Of a stretch of DNA of 64,000 nucleotides, positions 9,880 through 20,570 are shown piece by piece (the stretch's first letter is position 1; each line of letters opens with the position of its first letter). The DNA is from Siphonodentalium dalli (Eukaryota; Mollusca; Scaphopoda; Gadilida; Siphonodentaliidae), in the NCBI GenBank assembly GCA_032622095.1, contig CP136067.1, positions 60,710,893-60,774,892 of the forward strand. Direction: 5' to 3'. Under the pieces are notes generated by a model, which worked only from the letters and a program-made list of their open reading frames with translations, made no database searches and was not told the origin of the DNA. The translations under genes and the position numbers were made by a program.

Positions 9880-12009
9880 GAATCAGAAAGGCTTCGAAAC
9901 GGATTTGGAAATACAATCTTACCACAACAAATAAAACCGACACGCATGACATTCTATATCTTAAACATGCACCAGGTGTAAGGGTGGTGTATACCGTGGC
10001 CCATTTCATTCCCACTATCATGGCGCATGTCCACAAACTAGCACCGCGAACATTTTTCTTTTCTGCTGGGAGATATTCGACGAGACAACTGCGGGGCGTC
10101 ACACAGTTTGCTTCGGATCACGGTCAGGTAGTCGGTACACTATGGTCTTCTCCTTAGCAGATAGACATAGGGAATGAGACAGCTAGCAACCTGTCAAAGT
10201 TGTCCACATATGCCAATGCGTTTGCTAGCTAACTGGTTCGCCAGGTGTACATGTCGTTAGTCCCATGGGGTATGAGACACATACATATAGATGACCTTCT
10301 GTAAGTTTGTATACTCATCGGTAATATGCCTTCCTAGTTCAAGATGACGCACAAATATCATATTTAGCAAATATTTAAAATCGGAAAATGAATTGTTTGA
10401 AACGTTATGATTAGAGGGACCCTACTCCCAGGAAGTGGTGAATACTTTGTCGGTGTGAGCGACCTAGATTTATCAGACAAAGAAATGGAAGCTGGTCCAG
10501 ATAATTATGGACATGACGTGGCAAATCAAAATCTGTTATCAGGTAATTGTTCTGATATAACTATTCAGTGCACCTACGCTTACGGCCATTATCGGTGCTA
10601 AGTGGAGAATGGATTTTGAAATGCCACATCGCGATATTAATTGTGGATTTTCATCTTTCCAGAAGGAAACGAGCTATGGTATGCGTTTTGATACCTTTAA
10701 GTTGAACTATTATATGGTTTATGTATAGTTTCGTCCATACATACCGATATTATGACAAAAAGTTGAAATTAATATGTGAAAATATTGATTTCTTTTCAAT
10801 TCCTAGCCGCCAATTTAGCAGCGATCTTGGCTGTGAGTATCAATTGGCAAACCCTAATGAATACTTCATGTCACTATTCCATATCAACATGTAATGGTGG
10901 AGAGAAATCGCGAAACAGTAACTCCCATTCTAAGAAAGTAAAGGAATGTTGACTTGTTTTCAAATTTCGGTCGCCATTTTGGCCGCCATCTTCGATTTGG
11001 AAAACAATTTCTTGCATGAGATGTAATGTAAATACTTCACCTCAGTATTTCCAACTCAACTGTAAGCATGGGTGGAGTTGTCTCAACAATAATGCCCAAT
11101 GATGTGAATATGAGGGAATTTCGGTGATTTTTCAACATCTGTCCGCCATTGTGGGCGCCATTTTGGATTTGGGGGACTTTTATTTGGATATGGTACTAGG
11201 AAAGTTCTTCGCCTAAGTGTTCCCAACTCATAATAGTAAGCAGGTGTTGAGTTTTCATGACTATAATGCTCACTGATGTTAAAATTGGTGATTTTTGGCG
11301 ATTTTTTATTTCTGGTGGCCATTATGGCCGCCATCTTGGATTTGGGTAAATATTCCTCAAATCAGGTATAAGAGGAATCCTAGCTTGAGTATCTGCGGCA
11401 CATATATATGCATGGGTGTTGTTTTAATAGCAATAGCATTCATTGATTCGAAACATTACATCGCGTTATTAACTAGATTTGGCTTTGACCTACTATACCG
11501 GCATTTGGGAAAACGTGATATCGGACAAAAATATCCCGCAATGAATGTATATTATGGTCCCAATGTGGTCGACAATGACTCATCTGTATAATAAATGTAT
11601 AACATGACGCAAAGATGCCAACATTTTCCCACAGAGACAAACGAAAGGTGGTAACATGTCAGAAAAATAGCATATTTTCACATTTCGGCGGCCATCTTGG
11701 CTGCCATATTGGATTATGGTGTCGGATTTTTGGCTAATTTGTAAGGGTTGTATATTAGCATAACGAATCGAGTAGAAACAAGACCGCATGTGATATCACC
11801 TTTACTATAACGGCGATCAAAGAGACCTGTTGCATATAAAAAAATGGCCACCATTTTTGGGTCTGTGCGGCCACTTTTTTTTCTTGTTAACAAGTGAAAA
11901 AAATGAGAGGAGACCTTAAGGAAGAAAATTAGTTGAGTCCTGGGGGGAGAAAATTAGTTGAGTCCTGGGGGGGAGGGGGTGCAGAGGTCGACCAATATCT
12001 CCTGGACTA
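9880..12009 (-). repeat. Right inverted arm of the fold-back element (keeps two empty sites)
   Basis: Inverted counterpart of the left arm. At 11885-11892 it reads TTGTTAACAA, the unoccupied form of the site holding the TTAA MITE at left. At 11842-11856 an A-run next to ATGGCC is the unoccupied form of the T-run where the pearl-like copy sits at left. A 26-bp block around 11930-11970 (GAAAATTAGTTGAGTCCTGG) is duplicated. A 64-codon ORF at 10407-10601 has an acidic VSDLDLSDKEMEA segment; the left arm has a stop-containing relative with several synonymous changes. Confidence 0.7.
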
Positions 12010-13451
12010 ACAGGCCGGAGTGTTCGTCTGATCATCATGAAATTTGTAGTGGAAGTTAACATTGACATGTAGATGGGAATGAATCATGTTGGGGTCATTC
12101 AGCCATAAAACATGGCTGCCAGCAGCCATCTTGGATTTTACTCTTTGTATGACTAAATCCTTTGACACAGGCTACAGGTCGTATCTGTGGTCGGATCATC
12201 ATGAAATTTGTCATGGATGTTAACATTGACATGTAAATGGGAACAAGTCATTTTGGGCTCATTCGGCAAAAAAAAATATGGCTGCCAGCATAGATGCGAG
12301 TTACCCAGTCGCTGCCAACAGCGCATTTATGCGAATTTGGGGGTGCATCTGGTATAAGGGATGTAATTCTATTGTTTTGTTACATTACAAAGGGGGTTCG
12401 GTTATTTTCTATAGAGTGATGGTCCGCTGACAATTTAGAAGAAAGGTTAATCAAGGTCATGCTACTCCTGAAGTTCCATGAGTACAGTCCAAACGAGAAC
12501 ATACCATTGACAAATTCACTTTTGGTGGGATGCGATCGATGAGTGGAAAATAAACATAATTGTTCCTTTTGAAAACGTTTTATGTACATTAGTAATACTA
12601 AACTACTCTAGTGTATTACTATAGTATACAATGTTAAACTGCAGTATATTATGGTTTTACTACAGTACAGTATAAAATACTATGCATCTATGATCTACCA
12701 TAGTTATACTATAGTAATACTATGATAAAAAAAATGCCGAAAAACATATAAATTAAGTAAATCCAAGATGGCCGCTAATGTCACAATACCATGTGACCCG
12801 TATGATGACCCCTATGACCTTGAATGGGTTTTCACGGCGGCTGATGATAGGTCATTGCCAACTGTACCCACATGTGAAGTTTCAACTAAAATACATCAAT
12901 AATTACCCGAGTCATTGGATTACCCATATATACATAAAATACTGATATTTAAATCCAGAATGTTTGGCACTGGGGTGTATGTCCATGTGGCGCGATGGCA
13001 GCAAAAGAGTTAATATATTGACATGTAGATGGAAACGAGTCATTTTGGGGTCATTTGGCCAAAAACATGGCTACCAGCAGCCATCTTGGATTTTACTCTT
13101 TGCGTGACTAAATCTGTTGTCACGGGCTACAGGTCGTACCTTTGGTAGGATAATCATGAAATTTGTAATGTTAATATTAATGTGTAGATGGAAACGAGTC
13201 ATTTTGGAGCCATTCGGCCATAAAACATGGCTGCCAGCAGCCATCTTGGATTTTAATCTTTACATGACTAAATCTTTGGCGCACCCTCATTCGATCGTCA
13301 CCAACTTTTAGATATATATATATATCTCATGTTGATAATCTAGTATTACTTAGGCATTTCAACTTTCTACATTCCTAATCGCTACATTGACTAACACATG
13401 ACATTATTCCCTTTCCAAGTTGAGCTACAGTGTCATTGACACTTTCATTAT
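12010..13451 (+). mobile_element. Pearl/HINE-like element B, right part
   Basis: Continues the interrupted core unit from 4587 (TGTTCGTCTGATCATCATGA) and ends with AAGTTGAGCTACAGTGTCAT and TGACACTTTCATTA. About four core units are visible, broken again at ~12295-13010 by another insert. A TA microsatellite at 13312-13327 lies between the last core unit and the 3' terminus; pearl-type elements typically have a microsatellite at that point. Confidence 0.7.
12305..13009. mobile_element. Possible TTAA-type MITE inside element B
   Basis: The right end reads GATGGCAGCAAAAGAG followed by TTAA (13010-13013), the inverse of a TTAACTCTTTTGCTGCC-type terminus. The left end reads TTAC followed by CCAGTCGCTGCC. 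The shared GCTGCCA and the surrounding pearl core support an insertion, but the left tetranucleotide is degenerate and part of a core unit is missing at left. Inside are AATCCAAGATGGCCGC (~12762) and an AT-rich stretch at 12590-12725 full of TAGTAATACTA-like near-palindromes. Confidence 0.4.
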
Positions 13452-13551
13452 ATGCCCGTTTTGAAAAAATGGAACGTACAGTCAATTTCGCTTTATTGCA
13501 TAGCGTCGGTGCATGGCTTTTCGTATGCAGTTATTAAACCGAATATGCATA

Positions 13552-15850
13552 AAGCCGAAATCACGAAAAAAAAGAAGCACAAGCCATTTTTCTATCACCA
13601 GCATCAGTCTAGAAATACAGTGAATTGTTTATGTTTCGTTCATTCAATTTCATCATCAATTTAGTTTGTTTAAAAATAATAATATCTAAAGAGCTTCATC
13701 TATATTAATTTAATGTTATTCCATATTATATTATCATCTACGATTGTAAAATGTTCAAGAATAAAACGATGTTCTTGTCGGGAACGGCAACCCCCATTGA
13801 TAATAAACTCACTATATACATGTTTATATTTAGAATATATCCAATCAATCAGTTAGAAATGCATTACACACATGTAATATTAAACAAATAATCATTAACT
13901 ACCCACCAAATATCAGTTAATAGCCACCAAGAACTGGTAAGAAAAACGCCAATGTTTCCTGATAAAAATATAAAAATACTATTTTTGTTTGTTTCACGGT
14001 AGTTGCCGTTTATTTTCGGTAATTTTGTTTGTTTAAAAATTAATAGGTATATGAAGAGCCTAATCTATATTAAATTGTGTCAATTTAATGCTATCTGATA
14101 TGATATCATCTAAAATGCAGTAATGTTGAAGAATAAAACTTTTTTCAGTTTCCCCCTTTTCTAAATACTGCACACATGAGTAATTTATTCAATACAATAC
14201 CTATATGAAATGCACGCCATCAACTTGATTACAAACGCCATGTGTTTAGTCGGCGTCCTTGACACTTTGTTGATGGAATTCCCAGAAACTTCCTTTCACT
14301 TATCCGAATTGCAACTGGAACTGCATGTGTTTACAAACGTTTTTTTATGAAGCAAACACAACTAAAACAAACAAATAAATATACAAATTAAGAAATCATG
14401 CAATTCGCAAGGAAATATGTAAACATACAGAAAATGTCTGTGGACAGAAGCATGTTAGAAGAGATAGAAAAGCACATGTGTAATAAAACTGAAAACTGCC
14501 GTTGTTCTCACGATGGTCATTGTTACCAACTTTGTATTAAGTTTTCCCATAAAATACATTTTCAAGGTAAATATTTTTACAAATTGCTATAATTTCGGCA
14601 CCATGAAGTGACTTTTTACCCCTTCTCATCAACATTTTTGGCGATTTTTGTATGCATAAAAACGGAATAGAGTCTGACCCTTATGCAAATAAACGATTAA
14701 AAAAGCCAAAATCACGAAAAAAAAGAAGCACATACCATTTTTCTATCACCAGCATCAGTCTAGAAATACAGTGAATTGTTTATGTTTCGTTCATTCAATT
14801 TCATCATCAATTTAGTTTGTTTAAAAATAATAATATCTAAAGAGCTTCATCTATATTAATTTAATGTTATTCCATATTATATTATCATCTACGATTGTAA
14901 AATGTTCAAGAATAAAACGATGTTCTTGTCGGGAACGGCAACCCCCATTGATAATAAACTCACTATATACATGTTTATATTTAGAATATATCCAATCAAT
15001 CAGTTAGAAATGCATTACACACATGTAATATTAAACAAATAATCATTAACTACCCACCAAATATCAGTTAATAGCCACCAAGAACTGGTAAGAAAAACGC
15101 CAATGTTTCCCGATAAAAACAATATTTTTGTTTGTTTCACAGTAGTTGACGTTTATTTTCGGTAATTTTGTTTGTTTAAAAATTAATAGGTATATGAAGA
15201 GCCTAATCTATATTAAATTTTGTTAATTTAATGCTATCTGATATTATATCATCATCTAAAATGCAGTAATGTTGAAGTATAAAACTTTTTTCAGTTTCCC
15301 CCTATTCTAAATACTGCACACATGCGTAATTTATTCAATTAAATACCTATAAGAAATGCATACCATCAACTTGATTACAAACGCCATGTGTTTAGTCGGC
15401 GTCCTTGAAACTTTGTTGATGGAATTCCCGGAAACTTCCTTTCACTTATCGGAATTGCAACTGGAACTGCATGTGTTTACAAACGTTTTTTTATGAAGCA
15501 GACACAACTAAAACAAACAAATAAATATAAAAAATTTAAGAAATCATGCAATTCGCAAGGAAATATGTAAACATACAGAAAATGTCTGTGGACAGAAGCA
15601 TGTTAGAAGAGATAGAAAAGCACGTATGTAATAAAACTGAAAACTGCCGTTGTTCTCGCGATGGTCATTGTTACCAACTTTGTATTAAGTTTTCCCATAA
15701 AATACATTTTTCAAGGTAAATATATTTACAAATTGCTATAATTTCGGCACCATGAGGTGACTTTTTACCCCTTCTCATCAACATTTTTGGCGATTTTTGT
15801 ACCGGTATGCATAAAAACGGAATAGAGTCTGACCCTTATGCAAATAAACG
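13552..15850 (+). repeat. 1.15-kb tandem duplication inside the TA-flanked element
   Basis: The block beginning AAATCACGAAAAAAAAGAAG at ~13557 recurs at ~14708 with only scattered differences up to about 15850. The junction shows TGCAAATAAACGATTAAAAA at the end of both copies. High identity implies a recent duplication. Confidence 0.88.
14398..14592 (+). CDS. Small cysteine-rich ORF within the TA-flanked element (unknown)
   Basis: 64 codons, not recognised. It has an acidic/amphipathic N-terminal part (MSVDRSMLEEIEKH) and a cluster CNKTENCRCSHDGHCYQLC with five Cys and one His, then a basic tail. A related ORF starts at 15546 in the duplicate, differing by a few substitutions and by one extra T that changes the end. 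In both copies the Cys cluster is followed by TTTTCAAGGTAAATA, which could be a 5' splice site (AAG|GTAAAT), so it may be the first exon of a captured or element-encoded gene. Equally it may be chance. Confidence 0.25.
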   Translation: MQFARKYVNIQKMSVDRSMLEEIEKHMCNKTENCRCSHDGHCYQLCIKFSHKIHFQGKYFYKLL

Positions 15851-15956
15851 ATTAAAAAATAGTCTTTTTATGAGAAAATGGTTTGGTGCATGCATATTTT
15901 ATGCAAATAGCCAAAATATGCATTTAAACGATATGCAATTAACTGAAATTGACTGT

Positions 15957-16840
15957 ATTATGTTATTGGTACGTCAGTCCATCTGTCTGTCTGTCCGTCT
16001 GTCCTTTCGCTTTTTTTCTGGATGATAACTTTAGTAAGACTGAACTGAATGGATGAAATTTGGTATATGGGTTTACTGGCGCGAAATACAGGTCAAGTTA
16101 TAATTCGGGTACTGCCCACCAATTTTCATGAGAGATACGGCTATTTTTGTTGGAATTTTTACTCAATTTTGTTTCCGGATGATAACTTTAGTAAATCTGA
16201 ACTGAATGGAATGAAATTTGGTATGAGTTTATTAGACCAAAATACAGGTCAAGTTTGAATTTGGGTACCGCCTGCTAATTTATGCCGGAGTTAGTGTCAT
16301 TGTTGACTTAGAATTTGCTGATTATTTTTGTTTCCAGATGATAACTTTAGTTTTAGTTGTCTGACTGTTTTCAAATTTTTATGTAGATTAGCCACAAGAA
16401 AATACAGGTCAAGCTCGAATTTGGATTCAGTCTGCCAATTTTTATGTTTACCAATACCATAGTATAGTCAACGTCCGGATTGACCACTCGACGTTAGTCC
16501 GTCCGTCGTCTGTCCGTCCGAAGACACTTTACGCATGGTGCGATAACTCGAAACATTTTCTATCCGATCGGAACCAAATTTTGTATAATGAGTTTATCAG
16601 CCCAAAATACAGATCAAATTCAATTATGGGTTTGATCTGACTATTTTTAACTGAGTAATGGCCCTTTTACGACTTAGAATTCATGCATGCTGCAATAACT
16701 CAAATTTTTTTATCTGATTGGAACCAAATTAGGTATGTGAGTTTATCAGCCCAAAATACAGATCAAGTTCAAATATGGGTTTGATCTGATTATTTTTAAT
16801 GGAGTTATGGCCCTTTGACATAGAATTCAATTACATGTAA
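15957..16840. mobile_element. Tandem-unit element, (GTCC)-rich start and ~160-200 bp units
   Basis: Begins with a TCTGTCTGTCCGTCTGTCC tract, then repeated units holding GATGATAACTTTAGTAA, GAAATTTGGTAT, AAAATACAGGTCAAG and GGTTTGATCTGA. A second GTCCGTCC tract at 16497-16521 starts a subfamily. Short ORFs across it are by-products. Relatives lie at 19870-20173 and 53385-53899. Confidence 0.6.
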
Positions 16841-17329
16841 TACACTGAGAATTTTAAGAGAAATTCAAAATCACACACCAGTGAATTATTAGATTCTATA
16901 TTTAGCTATGGATAGGTACAGTTTATTGACATAATACACCAGTACATATGGCCAGCTAGCAGCTGTAGAGACACTGTATCTTATCTTAGAAAAAAATTAA
17001 CCCACCCATTCCGTAGTTCCATCATATGATGTCATTGAAAATGATTAACCCTCTCCACACATCATATGGTTTCGATGCTTTTCATTTGATCGTTCTCTGA
17101 TTCTATGTCCAGGTTGATGGTGATCCACTTTTCACTTACATGGATTTTGGGATTAAAATTAACCCATTCCATAGACACATGATATCCGATAGGCAGATAT
17201 TTCACTTTGAGCCAGGTTCAGTAAGGATTTCTAAAAACCACCAATTGAATATTCATCATTAGAGGAAATGTCTTATTTTGAAATTCCCTCTATTGCATTT
17301 GGGGTGCAGGATAATAATAATGTTGCTTG
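16841..17329. other. Intronic, no gene seen
   Basis: AT-rich. The segment around 16990-17160 (AAAAATTAACCCACCCATTC) has a diverged relative at 18590-18790, suggesting that both flank a later insertion at 17330-17970. Confidence 0.5.
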
Positions 17330-17970
17330 TATTCTTGAGACTGACTTATTGTATGGGCTTCTTTTTTTGCCTGAGTTTGGAGTTTGGGTTTGGGAAGATC
17401 CCCCCGGGAAGATTTGAAAGGGCTGTAAGCCCTCTCCTACAACCCACGGTTGAGTGATATAGTGCCGCTGAAGAGCGTTTGTTGAGTTTGGTTGTGAGTG
17501 TTTCCTAGTCATTTGATGCTTGCTTGTGGAGTATGGATTACATGCCACCCTGGCAGGAAGCAAAGCCCCCCCCCCCATTCCAAAAGCGGACCAGCGAGAA
17601 GACTTACCTTGATTGAAATACGAGTTCTGTTAGTTTAACTTAGTTGATATCTTTTATTTAGTGGCTTGTTGTAAACTAGTGTCCAAGTTGGTGCATGCTT
17701 GAACTCTGTTGCCTTAGTCTGTTATATTCAGGGCTTATACTACGGGCTCAACTCTAGGAAGGGTGTGCAATGCCGGCCGGTTGACTTAAGGTCGGTCGGG
17801 GCTCCCCAACTCTCGGTGGTGCAATGCCCGCCTTACACTCCTGTGTGAGTCTCAGAGCCCGTTGACCTGGTTGGGTTGTTGCACAGATGAGGACGCAGCT
17901 GAGGCCAGACTGTTGGTGATATGTCTCTGAGGATTGGGTACCGACTGTTGTTGCTAGTATTGTGTCTTCG
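17330..17970. mobile_element. Dispersed ~0.65-kb repeat, copy 1
   Basis: Contains GGGAAGATTTGAAAGGGCTG, CTGAAGAGCG, a C-run at ~17566 and GGTTGACTTAAGGTCGGTCG. The same blocks occur in inverted order and strand at 61880-62480. Class not recognised; CG-richer than its surroundings. Confidence 0.6.
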
Positions 17971-19051
17971 TGTATGTATGGGCTTCTAAATCCAATTACA
18001 TTCTTTTATAGACTATTTTGTGTTGATTGAAATGTTGACTTGCTCTCTCTTGGTTCTATCCACAAGTGTTTCTTTACAGTCCACAATAACCCTTTCACAC
18101 CTTACAGTTCACTCACACATGCCTAACTCAATTAATTAATATCACTCACAGATACATACTGCTGACACACCAATCAATACTAATTTACAATACCTATCAG
18201 AATTAACAATACAATTGATCACATTATAATACACATTATCATTGATCAGTTCATTAGTGTGGGATTAATCCCTTGCTATCTGATTTGATAACTCAAATAT
18301 TTGTCAATGATTAGATATATATTTAATGTCATAGTTTATGATAACACACCTACGACAGCCACAAGATCGATCCCCATCGAATAATCAAGAAAGGGTGAAG
18401 GGACATGCAAACTGCAGTCCGACCATCCTACCCGGCCTTCGGCCGGAAACGACCCAACAACATGATAACACACCCTAACCTGCATAGAGAGGGTCATTTG
18501 GTTTATTTGCTTTAAAATATTAACATTCTCCAAAAATCTTGTTGACACAATGTGATAACTAATCATTTTAACCCAGTCACTCTTATAATCACATCCAGGT
18601 TAATCAGGACACATTCTTCACTATAGATTTTGGTATCGATTGAATGGTTTTGAAAATAACAACCCTAATTTTAATTTATATATTTCTGCTGTTTATAGAC
18701 TTGTATCTTTCCAATGATCAGCTTAGAAGAAAATTAACCCACCCATTCCATAGACATACAGTATGCTATCCAATGTAATGACCATTCTCATATCTCACCT
18801 CTAGTTATCTCATAATTATGCATTAAAATATGTTATATCTAATCATTATCAATCATATTTTACCAAAATTATAACTGTTATCTTGAACTGTTTTGTATGG
18901 TGCTTCTGCCTGACTATGGACTGAGCTTACTTAGCTTTATCACTCTGTAAGACATATCTATTTTAGAGTGACCTAATAGGTTGAAATCGAATGCCATATC
19001 CATGTTCATATGGAAGGTGCCCAATAAGTCTTATGCCACTTTTGAACTTAA
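17971..19051. other. Intronic, no gene seen
   Basis: AT-rich sequence with a GC-rich hairpin CCGGCCTTCGGCCGG at ~18431-18445 and a diverged copy of the 16990-17160 segment. Confidence 0.5.
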
Positions 19052-19780
19052 AGGTACTCAATCCGATTCGATGGTCCCCATATCAGATTCCAACAATTTT
19101 TTTGAAATGCCACTTAAGTTATCAGAATCGACTAATTGCCCAAAAATAAATCTAACCACAGTCCACTATAGTATAAAATTGCCCAAAACCTATTATTTAT
19201 CAACATTTTGTAAAAGCCCACTTGATTTTAGAGTGATCCATCTTCATCTGCTATTTGGTCTTCTCATCAACTTTTACTGGGCCACTAAATATTCCAGGTG
19301 GTGAAAAATAACAGCTTTAAAAAATTGATATCTGCTCATTATGAGCTTTGATGAATGGGTTCCTTGATTCAAATCAAATATTTTTTACCCCCAAAGTCAA
19401 ATAAATTGTAACTGAGGGGTGCTTAACCCTTTGGAGAGTATCTATAACGTCATATACATGACGTCATGAGTAAATTTAACGTCAACGTCATGGCAATAAT
19501 TATTAACAAGTTCGGGTCAAAAGGGTCCAATAATTTGTTTTAATTTATGTGCATTTTTTGTTAACGTGTGTTATCATAATCGATTGCACTTATACATTTG
19601 GGACATTATATTAATTAAAATAACTCCTGTACAAATCATTTATAAATCAGATGATTTATCGAAGTTATGTCTCCATAAAATAACACTTCCTGAAACGACA
19701 TATATGTCGTTCTACTCCTCAACCGATAGACGACATATATGTCGTTCTACTCGCCAAAGGGTTAATCGGACGGAGTACCT
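19052..19780. mobile_element. TTAA-flanked MITE (outer), family with AGGTAC ends
   Basis: Flanked by TTAA at 19048-19051 and 19781-19784. Ends are AGGTACTCAATCCGATTCGA and the inverse of AGGTACTCCGTCCGATTAA. The family has a clean uninterrupted copy at 52863-53322 and a fragment at ~56090-56510. A second TTAA MITE sits within it close to the right end. Confidence 0.75.
19427..19761. mobile_element. TTAA-flanked MITE (inner), 335 bp
   Basis: TTAA at 19423-19426 and 19762-19765. Ends CCCTTTGGAGAGTA and the inverse of CCCTTTGGCGAGTA. Contains ACGACATATATGTCGT palindromes at 19695 and 19730 and TGACGTCATG-type words near 19458. Nested in the outer MITE, so younger. Confidence 0.8.
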
Positions 19781-19869
19781 TTAATAGTAAGGTGTGAATT
19801 GTTTAAAAGGTTGGTGTAAAGATTTATGAAAATAGCTAATCGTTATCGCTAAGGTATGGGTTAAACATC

Positions 19870-20173
19870 TGCCGCTCGTGATCGACTTAGAATTTGCAGA
19901 TTATTTTGGTTTTAGTTATCTGATTGTTTTCAAACTTTGTATATGGATTGCTCATATAAAAATACAGGTCAAGTTCGAATTTTGGTTCCGTCTGCCTATT
20001 TTAACCAGAGTTATGGTCCTTGTTGACTTATAATTTGATGATTATTTTGGTTTCCAGGTTATAGCTTTAGTTATAGTTATTTGTTTTAAAACTTGGCATA
20101 TGTATTACTCATTATGGCCCTTTGTTGTAATTACCACGGGCGTATTTTGCCAGGCCCTAGTGATGCTCTTGTT
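19870..20173. mobile_element. 3' part of tandem-unit element
   Basis: Units with ATACAGGTCAAGTTCGAATT, then the shared 3' end GGGCGTATTTTGCCAGGCCC TAGTGATGCTCTTG, a small GC hairpin followed by a fixed tail. It ends 80 bp before exon c. Confidence 0.6.
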
Positions 20174-20253
20174 CATCATTGTGGTACAAAAAATACAGAT
20201 GGTAACTAATAACTAACTTTGTTATTGTTACTATCAAATCCTTAATCTTTCAG

Positions 20254-20349
20254 GCTTACATAAAATCAAAAGCTGATGTTTTGTTCCATGAGCTGGTCCA
20301 CAACCATGAAGAAAGTCCTCATTGGAATCCAACTATCACAGAAAGTCGG
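20254..20349 (+). CDS. STARD3-like: STARD3-like exon c: START domain core
   Basis: 96 bp, 32 codons, phase 0 at both ends, between ctttcag and gttagt. It encodes AYIKSKADVLFHELVHN followed by a SPHWNPTI segment. START proteins carry at this place a helix then the W-N-x-T/P-[VI] motif (WNKTVT in human STARD3). It follows a 16.8-kb intron that contains the whole transposon nest. The exon is too short to stand alone; it is accepted because frame, splice sites and order match the START family. Confidence 0.87.
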
Positions 20350-20570
20350 GTTAGTAACACTGTTTAATACTCATCTGAGAATAAGTATTACCACTGAACA
20401 GTATCACATTAACTCATTAAAGGATCCACTGAGCACGTTGCCAAAAATATTTTTGTGGTCGGCTGCCCGTAACTGAAGTTTTAGCGATTCATGGAATTGA
20501 ATATTACATTATGGATTATGCAGCCTGACTCGTTAATCTTCCTTCATGTGACGTCACATGAGGGACTACT

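Larger units (their letters stand above)
4588..12009. mobile_element. Giant fold-back DNA transposon with ~2.1-2.2 kb inverted arms and ACA target duplication
   Basis: The outer ends are TAGTCCAGGAGATATGGGTC at 4588 and the inverse of TAGTCCAGGAGATATTGGTC ending at 12009. The same 3 bp, ACA, lies outside each end (4585-4587, 12010-12012). Intact core units elsewhere read GGGCTACAGGTCG at this place, confirming an insertion with a 3-bp duplication. Homology between arms can be followed inward: 7259-8475 with 10555-11838, then more weakly through a shared TGTACACCTGG block to about 9290 and 9880. After subtracting two later insertions, each arm is about 2.1-2.2 kb and the central part ~0.6 kb. 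No transposase was recognised. TSD length allows several DNA transposon superfamilies; none is assigned. Confidence 0.8.
13479..15955. mobile_element. TA-flanked DNA element (~2.5 kb) with short inverted termini
   Basis: Left terminus CAGTCAATTTCGCTTTATTG, right terminus the inverse of CAGTCAATTTCAGTTAATTG, each directly flanked by TA (13477-13478, 15956-15957). CAGT ends with TA duplications suit Tc1/mariner-like or ISL2EU-type elements. Subterminal regions are dense in ATGCATA / TATGCAAAT words. No transposase is seen. The interior is a 1.15-kb tandem duplication. Confidence 0.65.
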
